Below, in pieces: positions 1 through 6,506 of a stretch of DNA of 17,361 bases. The translations under genes and the position numbers were made by a program. The stretch lies in assembly GCA_050945895.1 (NCBI GenBank), contig JBMNTU010000047.1:1-17361 (forward strand), written 5' to 3'. The notes under the pieces were generated by a model that was not told where the DNA came from, made no database searches, and saw nothing but the letters and a program-made list of their open reading frames with translations. The first letter of the stretch is position 1. The number at the start of each line of letters is the position of its first letter. This DNA is from JBMNTU01 sp050945895. GTDB lineage: Bacteria; Bacillota; Clostridia; Christensenellales; Christensenellaceae.

Positions 1-81
1 AAAAATCCATACAAAACCTTATACGGAACAGCCTGACCTTCCGCACAGCTATAGGCCTGCGTTTTTTTCTTTGTATTTAGT

Positions 82-2079
82 TCAATACTTATCGCCGTCC
101 GCACCGAAGCTTTCTGGAGCATGGATTCCTGCACCGTCGCTGCGGCTCTCGTTCAAACGAAACTGCGAAACCAGGTTTTTCATGATCTGCGCTTGGCCAG
201 ACAGTTCTTCCGAAGCGGCAGCGCTTTCTTCTGCCGTAGCGCTGTTAGACTGTATAACCGTCGATATCTGGTCTACACCTTGCTGGATCTGCTTAACAGC
301 AGCCGCCTGCAACTGCGTACCCTCGGACACCTCTGTCATTTTTTCAACGATTTCATTGGCGCCATCTACAGCAACCAGCAGTGAACTTGCCGTATCATCT
401 GCAATTTTAGAGCCGTTTTCCACCGCTATGATAGAGGTCTCTATAAGTGCTGCCGTGTTTTTGGAGGCTTCCGCACTTTTCCCCGCCAAATTTCGGACCT
501 CGTCCGCCACCACGGCAAAGCCTTTGCCCGCATCGCCCGCACGCGCTGCCTCTACCGCCGCATTGAGCGCCAGTATGTTTGTCTGGAATGCAATATCCTC
601 AATTGTCTTAATGATTTTCCCAATTTCCTGTGAGCTGCTGCTTATTTCGTTCATCGCACCAATCATTTCCTGCATTTTGTTGTTGCTTTCCAACAGTTCT
701 GCGCCCACAGTTTCTATACGCTGACTAATCCCGCTCGTATTACTTGCGTTTTCCTGCAATCCGTCCGAAGCCATGCTCAGCGTATCAGCCAGTTCTTGCA
801 CTGTTCCTGCCTGCTCAGTCGTTCCTTGTGCAAGCTGCTGCGAACCATTGGACACATGAAGCGATCCTGCCGCCACTTGGTCCGCCGCCTTGTTGATTTC
901 TCCAAATACATGGTTGTTTTTTTCCAGCATTTGCCGAAGCGCCTTGCCTACCGCATCTTTTTCGGAAGCAATCTCAACATTGGCCGTCAAGTCTCCGTCG
1001 GCAATCCTCTCAATTACGTCGGCTTGTTTTTTTGTATGCGCCACAATGCTTGCAAACGAATGGGAAAGCTCACCGATTTCCAGTATCGTTGAATTCACAT
1101 CCACAGAAACATCGACAGCGCCCGCCGCAATTTCGTCCGAGGCTTTCACAATCTCTTTGATGGGCAAAGCAATCTTTCCAGAGGTTCGCCGGAACAACAA
1201 CAGAGCAATAGCAATGATAATTGCAGCAATCAAAATTGCTTTCCATAAAAAATCGATCATAGCATCTGTCTTAACCGTTGTGTATTCACCCACGAACAAC
1301 ATTCCAATTGCAGAATCATCTGCCGTTTTCAGCGGCATATAGCGGACATACGCCTCTTTTCCCAGTACTTGTGCCATGCCGGTATAGGTCTCTCCACCCA
1401 ACACCTGCGCTGCAATCGCTTCATCTGCCTACGTGCCTACTGCACGCGTGCCGTCGGCCTGAACTACTGTTGTGGACACCCGCGTATCGCCCAAAAAGAC
1501 GGTTACCTCACCACCTACAATTTCTTTTACGGTGTCTACAAAATTATCCGTGTCCAACCGGAACCCCGCAGATATCAGCGCTGCAATTTCTCCTTCATCG
1601 TTATATACAGGTGCGCCCGTTCGCACCGACAGCTTGACCGCAGAACCTTCCTCTACTGTTGTATACACCTCGCCTGCCATGGCATGCTGCACGTTTTCCT
1701 GCGAAGCAAGATTGTCTCCAAAGTTATCCGGATCGTGCATTCGTAAAATAACATTTCCTTCCGGATCCATCACGGTCGCAAAATCTACCGGTGATTCTGC
1801 ATTCAACTCGTTTGCGCGCGCCAAAAGCGCTTCACGGTCGCCCGCTGCAATCGCGCTTTGAATTTCATCATCGCCCGTAAACATCAGGGTACTACTTTCG
1901 GACTGGCTTGTAACATCGTTGAATTCATCCATCAGCACCTTAGAATAGGTTTCTACGGAAGCGCCAATTGTATTGTCAAAAAAACCGGAAAAAATAATGA
2001 CTGCTGCAACCAATACAATAACAATCGCAGAAGTAACAATTGCAATCGCTGGCGCTAATATCCTGTTCCTGATATTCAT
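82..2079 (-). pseudogene. Methyl-accepting chemotaxis protein, interrupted by one in-frame TAG
   Basis: This is a transmembrane chemoreceptor that would sense a ligand outside the cell and control CheA through its cytoplasmic hairpin. The start is ATG at 2079, with GGGAGG six bases upstream, and the gene spans 666 codons. In order: TM1 at about residues 8-34, an extracellular double-Cache-type sensor at about 35-275, TM2 near 281-296 (AILIAAIIIAIALLLF), a HAMP linker, then a full signalling domain with the conserved tip (DIAFQTNILALNAAVEAARA) and a C-terminal AEESAAASEEL heptad region. Codon 217 (1429-1431) is TAG and interrupts the distal sensor domain between RAVGT and ADEAIAAQ. The frame and homology continue unbroken on both sides, so one base substitution (for example AAG to TAG) explains it. 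The downstream half has a GTG at 1404 but would lack TM1 and most of the sensor. The family call is secure. Whether the stop is real or a base-call error cannot be told here. Confidence 0.9.
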
Positions 2080-2148
2080 GGTAAACCTCCCACGGGAAAT
2101 TATCTTATGAAAAACAATGCCGTTAAGTAACATATTGAGCTTAATGCA

Positions 2149-2177
2149 ATATTACCACAGTATTACAAGGAAATCAA
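2149..2177 (-). promoter_or_regulatory. Predicted sigma-A promoter of the chemoreceptor gene
   Basis: On the minus strand TTGATT (2172-2177) is followed by a 17-bp spacer and TAATAT (2149-2154). It lies about 70 bp upstream of the chemoreceptor ATG and diverges from the tRNA promoter 30 bp away. Prediction from motif and spacing only. Confidence 0.5.
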
Positions 2178-2206
2178 TCTTATCTCTTTATCTCTATGCC
2201 ATATGC

Positions 2207-2235
2207 TTGACATCAGAATACCAAATCACTATAAT
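2207..2235 (+). promoter_or_regulatory. Consensus sigma-A promoter of tRNA-Leu
   Basis: TTGACA (2207-2212), a 17-bp spacer and TATAAT (2230-2235) match the housekeeping consensus at all twelve positions. Transcription would begin near 2242, about 36 nt before the mature tRNA. A perfect promoter is common for stable RNA genes. Confidence 0.9.
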
Positions 2236-2277
2236 TACACCATATCTAGGACGACCAGCCCTGATTGTTTCTGTTAT

Positions 2278-2360
2278 GCGGGTGTGGCGGAATTGGCAGA
2301 CGCGCCAGACTTAGGATCTGGTACTTCGGTGTGAAGGTTCAAATCCTTTCACCCGCACCA
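2278..2360 (+). tRNA. tRNA-Leu (anticodon UAG)
   Basis: The cloverleaf folds fully by hand. The acceptor stem GCGGGTG pairs with CACCCGC, followed by discriminator A and an encoded CCA (2358-2360). The anticodon stem CCAGA/TCTGG encloses loop CTTAGGA, giving anticodon TAG. There is a short extra arm with a TTCG turn, and a T stem GAAGG/CCTTT around TTCAAAT. The long variable region and the anticodon identify a leucine tRNA reading CUN codons, CUA in particular. It is a single gene with its own promoter and terminator, not part of a tRNA cluster. Confidence 0.97.
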
Positions 2361-2392
2361 AGCCGGGTGGTCACAAGGACAGTGAGCACCTG

Positions 2393-2431
2393 GAGAATAG
2401 GAGTAACGAAAAGTTGCTCCTATTTTCTTTT
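2393..2431 (+). terminator. Intrinsic terminator of tRNA-Leu
   Basis: A 15-bp stem with two G-T wobbles (arm 2393-2407, loop GAAAA at 2408-2412, arm 2413-2427) is followed by a short T-rich tail. It begins about 30 nt after the tRNA CCA end. Confidence 0.85.
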
Positions 2432-2640
2432 ACTCGACCTTTCTTGTGATATACTGAACGGCCACGCCCTGCCTCGTCTCCACAATTACACTATGCAGCA
2501 AGCACGCAACTTGCGGGGTATCCAGCGTACCAATGAAATTATAATGGATATGGATGTATGGGAATACCATAAATAAGCATAATGCCAGTACTATTGTGAA
2601 TAGTAGCAGCAATACTAATAAGATTGCTACCAGTAGTTTG

Positions 2641-2669
2641 TTGATTTCAGCCTCATTTCGGGTTATACT
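2641..2669 (+). promoter_or_regulatory. Candidate promoter of the flavodoxin-fold gene
   Basis: TTGATT (2641-2646), a 17-bp spacer and TATACT (2664-2669). The expected start site, near 2676, almost coincides with the ATG at 2678, and no Shine-Dalgarno sequence precedes that ATG. If this promoter is real the mRNA would be leaderless or nearly so. Confidence 0.4.
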
Positions 2670-2677
2670 ACCATCAA

Positions 2678-3265
2678 ATGAATACCTGTATTTTAATGGG
2701 AAGTCCCCGCAAAAAAGGCAATACCGCCTCTCTTTTAGAGCCGTTTACAGATGAGCTTTTGCTGTTTGGCAACTTGGTGCAAACATTCTGGTTGCACGAC
2801 CTTGCCATTGGCCCATGCATCGCTTGCCGCGCATGCCAGCAGGACGAAGCTGGTTTTGGTTGCCCTATCTGCGACGATGTGCCTATGCTTTTCAACCACA
2901 TTTTGCAGTCCGATTTAATTGTTTTTGCAACTCCCATCTATTCGTGGTACTGCACGCCGCCTACAAAGGCGCTTTTAGACCGCCTTGTTTACGGTATGAA
3001 CAAATATTACGGCGAAAAAAAAGGCCCTGCCCTGTGGGCGGGTAAGCAAGTTGCGGCGGTCGTTACCTGCGGCTACCGTCCGGAAACCGGGGCAGATTTA
3101 TTCGATACTGGCTTGCAGCGCTATTGCAAGCATTCTCAGCTTATTTATGCAGGTATGCACACCGAACGCCATCTTGGCTATGGTACTGTTTTCATGGATG
3201 AAGAGAAAGAGACACGCGTACGCGCTTTTGCGCGCAAGCTAGCGTCTCCAAATATTCATCGCTGA
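2678..3265 (+). CDS. Flavodoxin-fold NAD(P)H-dependent FMN oxidoreductase with cysteine cluster
   Basis: A 195-residue soluble protein of the NADPH-dependent FMN reductase / iron-sulfur flavoprotein group, which transfers electrons from NAD(P)H through FMN. The N-terminal strand and phosphate loop read MGSPRKKGNT (residues 7-16), the usual FMN-binding loop of this family. ATPIYSWYCTPPTKALLDR (about 89-107) matches the second flavin-contact region. Five cysteines cluster at 47, 50, 53, 62 and 65 (C-x2-C-x2-C-x8-C-x2-C), similar to the compact motif binding a 4Fe-4S cluster in iron-sulfur flavoproteins, although the spacing to the later cysteines differs. The first ATG is chosen because the phosphate loop begins only six residues later; it has no visible ribosome binding site. 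The gene is monocistronic and overlaps the convergent minus-strand gene by 10 bp. The substrate is unknown. Confidence 0.9.
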   Translation: MNTCILMGSPRKKGNTASLLEPFTDELLLFGNLVQTFWLHDLAIGPCIACRACQQDEAGFGCPICDDVPMLFNHILQSDLIVFATPIYSWYCTPPTKALLDRLVYGMNKYYGEKKGPALWAGKQVAAVVTCGYRPETGADLFDTGLQRYCKHSQLIYAGMHTERHLGYGTVFMDEEKETRVRAFARKLASPNIHR

Positions 3266-3639
3266 TATCGTAAGCCACAGCATTCTTCGTGCGAATTTTT
3301 TCTCTTCCGGCTACTGCGGCACGCGTTTTCTCGCCTGCCGGATTTCCGCGTTGTATGGTCGAGGACGACCACCGGCCATACGCCGCCTTCCCGAAACACA
3401 TGAAATATACACGGCGGCTTTTTTGCTGCGGTATTAACAGACTCCGGCATTTTTATACTAGCCGAGTTTTCCTCTGCATACGCAGGATGCATTGCTGCGC
3501 ATACAATCATACCAACAAGAAACAACGCAACCGCAACCGCTCTGTCTGCTGCTGGGTCTATTGCAATGGCCATTGCAGAAACAATGAACCCTACCGTACA
3601 TATTGCCAGCGCACCTGCTGCAATCCTGTTTTTTTTCAT
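3256..3639 (-). CDS. Small two-helix membrane protein of unknown function
   Basis: I do not recognise this 127-residue protein. The start is well supported: ATG at 3639 with GGAGG eight bases upstream. It begins with a basic MKKNR and two hydrophobic segments (about residues 6-26 and 33-52) separated by DPAADR. The second ends in an AYA-like stretch, so the protein could span the membrane twice. After residue 75 the composition changes to Arg-, Lys-, Ser- and Cys-rich sequence with no hydrophobic pattern, unlike the start. The 3' end overlaps the convergent flavoprotein gene tail to tail. A frameshift near 3330-3420 that gives a wrong C-terminus is possible, because another frame stops near 3310. 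Expression is probably controlled at the inverted repeat covering its -10 box and ribosome binding site. Confidence 0.55.
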   Translation of the reverse strand: MKKNRIAAGALAICTVGFIVSAMAIAIDPAADRAVAVALFLVGMIVCAAMHPAYAEENSASIKMPESVNTAAKKPPCIFHVFREGGVWPVVVLDHTTRKSGRRENACRSSRKRKNSHEECCGLRYQR

Positions 3640-3646
3640 ATTCTCC

Positions 3647-3681
3647 GCCTCCAGTCTATAGTTTTATTATATACTGGAGGC
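3647..3681 (-). promoter_or_regulatory. Inverted repeat around the -10 box and ribosome binding site of the small membrane gene
   Basis: Two perfect 9-bp arms, GCCTCCAGT (3647-3655) and ACTGGAGGC (3673-3681), flank a 17-bp AT-rich centre. Read on the minus strand the centre holds a perfect TATAAT box, and the promoter-distal arm supplies the GGAGG ribosome binding site of the gene starting at 3639. No good -35 box is visible. The layout fits an operator for a dimeric regulator; an RNA hairpin is possible only if transcription starts upstream. Confidence 0.5.
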
Positions 3682-3727
3682 ATACCGTATTATGTATATC
3701 CAGAAATATTTTTTATCACCAACACAA

Positions 3728-3753
3728 CAAAAAAATGCCCTGCAGGCAAGGCA
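3728..3753 (-). terminator. Intrinsic terminator after the hemerythrin gene
   Basis: On the minus strand TGCCTT and AGGGCA pair around a 6-nt loop (3736-3753) and are followed directly by seven T residues. It lies 25 bp after the hemerythrin stop codon and before the small membrane gene, so the two are separate transcription units. Confidence 0.75.
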
Positions 3754-3777
3754 CTCAAAGTAAAAAAAATTTCCTAT

Positions 3778-4176
3778 CTATAGCGCGGGCTTACCCAGGC
3801 TCAAGAAATACTCTGCAAAATCACGGTCGTGTTCCTTAATATGCTGCGTTAAAAGACTTGTTATATTGCTATAGGTCACAAGCAGCGCATCGGCATCTCG
3901 TTCACTTTGCATGCTTTCCCTGCGAAAGCGCTGGGCAAAATTTCCAAAAGCCTCGTGCTCGTCCCTGTGCTCTCCTGCTTTTGGATACGCAAGCTCTTCG
4001 TGTAGACGCTCCTCCTGCGCCGTATGGAATAAAAAATAGTCTTCAATGAATATAAAGGAATCTTCCATATTACGGCTTTCATCCACATACAATATCAGTT
4101 CCAGCCTGCGAAAAATTTCTTGGTGCTGCCTGTCAAACCTTGTCAACCCAGTTTTTAAATTACTATGCCACGACAT
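3778..4176 (-). CDS. Bacteriohemerythrin (single-domain hemerythrin)
   Basis: A 132-residue cytoplasmic four-helix protein that reversibly binds O2 at a non-heme di-iron centre. Such proteins serve in O2 sensing, storage or detoxification in anaerobes and motile bacteria. All seven canonical iron ligands are present: His18 (RQHQEIF), His51 and Glu55 (FHTAQEE), His70 and His74 (EHRDEHEAF), and His112 and Asp117 (HIKEHD). The N-terminal MSWHSNLKTGLTRFD is typical of the family, as is the length, and no extra domain is fused. ATG at 4176 is preceded by a GGGGGA ribosome binding site seven bases away. The gene stands alone between its own terminator and a hairpin-rich 5' spacer. Its nearness to the chemoreceptor and flavoprotein genes is suggestive but proves no functional link. 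Confidence 0.95.
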   Translation of the reverse strand: MSWHSNLKTGLTRFDRQHQEIFRRLELILYVDESRNMEDSFIFIEDYFLFHTAQEERLHEELAYPKAGEHRDEHEAFGNFAQRFRRESMQSERDADALLVTYSNITSLLTQHIKEHDRDFAEYFLSLGKPAL

Positions 4177-4442
4177 ACAAAAATCCCCCTACCTTTTTCT
4201 GGCTTCCCCAAGCCGAGTCACGGCGCAAACAGCCGTGCAAGGTATTGTTGCCTCATTATTTTTCGGATATCTATAGTATATTCATAACCGCCTTTTTCTT
4301 TTCTGAAACAGCCGAAAGCCAAACTGGCTTTCCTATGCGCTGCGCTGGTCATTCCTGCGCGCCCTGGTACGGCAGGACGCAAACAGGCTGCACATACAGT
4401 TGTATATGCAGCCTGCATTTTTATCATTGCATTTCCATCCGT
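4177..4442 (-). other. Hairpin-rich spacer between the V-ATPase operon and hemerythrin
   Basis: This 266-bp spacer has no convincing gene. It holds four perfect inverted repeats: 4201-4214 (5-bp stem, CCCC loop), 4219-4237 (6-bp stem), 4314-4332 (7-bp stem) and 4384-4415 (9-bp stem). The first two lie in what would be the 5' leader of the hemerythrin mRNA; the last is probably the end of the V-ATPase transcript. A TATACT box is visible on the minus strand near 4274, without a clear -35 partner. I could not match the leader to a known riboswitch class. Confidence 0.5.
4384..4415 (-). terminator. Probable terminator of the V-ATPase operon
   Basis: A perfect 9-bp stem (4384-4392 with 4407-4415) is extended after one mismatch by a 4-bp inner stem and AGTT loop. 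It starts 28 bp after the ntpD stop codon. On the minus strand the T tail is only TTT. On the plus strand CATTTTTAT follows the stem, so the hairpin may work better in that direction. Confidence 0.5.
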
Positions 4443-5105
4443 TTACTCCATCTGTTTTTTTGCCCGAAGGCTCGCTTCCAGAATCATATCCTTTACCTTC
4501 ATCAGCCTGGTAAGGCTCCCGCGTTCATTTTCCTCCAGCTTCATGGCAATATAGCGGATGGTATCTTCATAATCCGGAATCATAACATATTCCAGCGCAT
4601 TTACGCGTCGCCGCGTTTTTTCTATATCGGCAGAAATCAACTGCACGGATTTTTCCACCTCTGCCAGATGAAGCATGTCCGGAAGCGCGTCGTTCAGGTT
4701 AGAGATTGCCGTATCGAGTTCTCCGCTGGTAAATGCATATCCATACGAAAAAGCATCAGACATATCGGTCGACCGAAATTCTGCTTTAAACCGAGGAACA
4801 TTCACGCTCATCACATTTTTGGTTGCGACCCGAAGCTCCACATCCTGCCGCGGCAGCATCAACGCCGAAATAAGCGCTTCGCTTTGCATGAGCGAGCCTG
4901 CAACGGCAAAGCTTGCGTTGGCAATTTCCAGTTTTCTTTCCACCCCTTTGCGCAGCTCTTTTGCTTCACGGATGAGCTCGAGGAACTGGCGCATCAGCTC
5001 GTCACGCTTGTCTTTTAACAGCTTATGCCCCTTTCGGGCCACAGCCAGCGCTTTTTTGAGCCGTGTCAGCTCCATACGGGTGGGGTTTACGTTAAGCAAT
5101 GCCAA
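4443..5105 (-). CDS. ntpD: V-type ATPase subunit D (central rotor stalk)
   Basis: Subunit D forms the central shaft inside the A3B3 head and, with subunit F, couples ATP hydrolysis to rotation of the membrane ring. The 220-residue product is almost wholly helical and opens with the signature VNPTRMELTRLKKALA, followed by RKGHKLLKDKRDELMR, the N-terminal coiled-coil helix. The C-terminal part has the paired helix RRRVNALEYVMIPDYEDTI. The length is normal for the family. The start is TTG at 5105 (MALLNVNPTR), with GGGAGG ten bases upstream; an internal ATG at codon 11 would cut into the conserved block, so TTG is preferred. It is the last gene of the operon, 15 bp after ntpB. Confidence 0.96.
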   Translation of the reverse strand: MALLNVNPTRMELTRLKKALAVARKGHKLLKDKRDELMRQFLELIREAKELRKGVERKLEIANASFAVAGSLMQSEALISALMLPRQDVELRVATKNVMSVNVPRFKAEFRSTDMSDAFSYGYAFTSGELDTAISNLNDALPDMLHLAEVEKSVQLISADIEKTRRRVNALEYVMIPDYEDTIRYIAMKLEENERGSLTRLMKVKDMILEASLRAKKQME

Positions 5106-5120
5106 ATCGCACTTACCTCC

Positions 5121-6506
5121 CTACTTTTCCTCTTTCTTCTCAACATAGTACTTATCCAGCAGTTCGTTTTTAATACGCTTCAGCTCGCTGCGGGGCAGTA
5201 TGGACAAAAGCTCCCAGCCAAGGTCCAGCGTTTCCGTTATCGTCCGGTTTGTCGTATATCCCTGAGACACATATCTTTCTTCAAACGCATCTGCAAATTT
5301 CGCATACAGCTTGTCCATATCCGTCAGTGCGTCTTCGCCAAGAATGACCATCAGCTCCTTCGCTTCCTTGCCGCGCGCATAACATGCAAAAAGCTGGTTC
5401 ATTGTGTTGGCGTGGTCTTCCCTTGTTTTTCCCTCGCCAATTCCCTTGTCTTTAAGGCGGGAGAGCGACGGCAGCACATCGATGGGCGGGAAAATATTCT
5501 TGCGGTACAGCTCCCTCGAAAGGATGATCTGCCCCTCCGTTATGTAGCCGGTCAAATCGGGGATGGGGTGCGTTTTGTCGTCCTCGGGCATCGTTAGGAT
5601 CGGAATCATTGTAATGCTGCCCTTTTTGTCGTTCAACCGGCCTGCGCGCTCGTACATCGTCGCAAGGTCGGTGTACATATAACCAGGGTAGCCGCGCCGC
5701 CCGGGCACTTCCTTGCGCGCCGCCGAGACTTCGCGCAGCGCATCCGCGTAATTCGTAATATCTGTCATAATAACCAGCACATGCATATCCAGCTCAAACG
5801 CTAGGTATTCCGCCGCCGTCAGCGCCATTTTAGGCGTCGCAATTCTTTCGATAGCCGGGTCGTTCGCAAGGTTGACAAACAACACCGTCCGCTCCATGGC
5901 GCCCGTGCGCTTAAAATCTTCAATAAAGAAATTGGCTTCCTCGAAGGTAATTCCGAGTGCGGCAAACACAACGGCAAAATTCTCGCTGGAGTCCAGCACC
6001 TTTGCCTGCCGGGCAATTTGCGCCGCGAGGTTTGCATGCGGTAACCCGCTTCCGGAGAATATGGGCAGCTTTTGCCCCCGAACAAGCGTATTCAGCCCGT
6101 CGATGGCCGAAACGCCCGTCTGAATGAACTCCTCTGGATATTCTCTTGCCGTCGGGTTCATGGGCAGGCCATTCACATCCATGCGTTTTTCCGGGATGAT
6201 ATCCACCCCTCCATCTATGGGCGCGCCCATGCCGCTGAACACTCGTCCAAGCATATCCCGCGAGACGCCAAGCTCTATCCCGTGGCCCAAAAACCGTGCT
6301 TTGCTGTCCTCCAAGTTGATGCCCGCGCTGTTTTCAAACAGCTGCACCATTGCGTTGCTTCCGTCAATCTCCAGCACCTGGCAACGCCGGATTTCACCAT
6401 TGCTTAGGACAATTTCGCCCAGCTCGTTATATGTAACGCCCTCGACGTCCTGGATTAGCACAAGCGGCCCCGCCACTTCCTGAATGGTACGATATTCCCT
6501 CGGCAT
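5121..6506 (-). CDS. ntpB: V-type ATPase subunit B (non-catalytic head subunit)
   Basis: Subunit B alternates with A in the A3B3 hexamer and contributes to the nucleotide sites at the interface, without hydrolysing ATP itself. The 461-residue length is normal. The usual P-loop is replaced by SGSGLPHAN (about 151-159), the hallmark that separates B from A. Other family blocks are SAIDGLNTLVRGQKLPIF just before it, TDITNYADALREVSAARKEV (about 250-270) and GYPGYMYTDLATMYERAG. The gene starts at ATG 6506, which shares one base with the ntpA stop codon (TGATG). That implies translational coupling and equal A and B supply. It ends in TAG, directly followed by the ribosome binding site of ntpD. Confidence 0.98.
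   Translation of the reverse strand: MPREYRTIQEVAGPLVLIQDVEGVTYNELGEIVLSNGEIRRCQVLEIDGSNAMVQLFENSAGINLEDSKARFLGHGIELGVSRDMLGRVFSGMGAPIDGGVDIIPEKRMDVNGLPMNPTAREYPEEFIQTGVSAIDGLNTLVRGQKLPIFSGSGLPHANLAAQIARQAKVLDSSENFAVVFAALGITFEEANFFIEDFKRTGAMERTVLFVNLANDPAIERIATPKMALTAAEYLAFELDMHVLVIMTDITNYADALREVSAARKEVPGRRGYPGYMYTDLATMYERAGRLNDKKGSITMIPILTMPEDDKTHPIPDLTGYITEGQIILSRELYRKNIFPPIDVLPSLSRLKDKGIGEGKTREDHANTMNQLFACYARGKEAKELMVILGEDALTDMDKLYAKFADAFEERYVSQGYTTNRTITETLDLGWELLSILPRSELKRIKNELLDKYYVEKKEEK

Noticed and set aside
1..81. Terminator for the chemoreceptor gene
   Set aside because: The T-run at 61-69 is on the wrong strand for this gene, and the pairings nearby are only 4 bp, so no terminator is called.
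2278..2360. The neighbouring tRNA-Leu as an amber suppressor for the chemoreceptor TAG codon
   Set aside because: Its anticodon is 5'-UAG-3', which reads CUN leucine codons. Reading an amber UAG codon would need anticodon CUA.
2430..2612. Minus-strand frame with a hydrophobic start next to the tRNA terminator
   Set aside because: It could encode a 60-residue single-helix protein from a TTG, but there is no ribosome binding site. It runs back under the flavoprotein start and ends inside the tRNA terminator region.
4177..4290. Known riboswitch (c-di-GMP, fluoride, TPP, lysine and others) in the hemerythrin leader
   Set aside because: The hairpins do not reproduce the conserved cores of these classes as far as I can compare by eye.
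4218..4427. Small minus-strand open frame in the spacer before hemerythrin
   Set aside because: It begins inside the V-ATPase terminator hairpin, has only a weak ribosome binding site and overlaps three other inverted repeats. Its peptide is not recognisable.
4140..5018. Plus-strand open frame opposite ntpD and the adjacent spacer
   Set aside because: It is antisense to a clear gene, shows no recognisable motifs and has low-quality composition.
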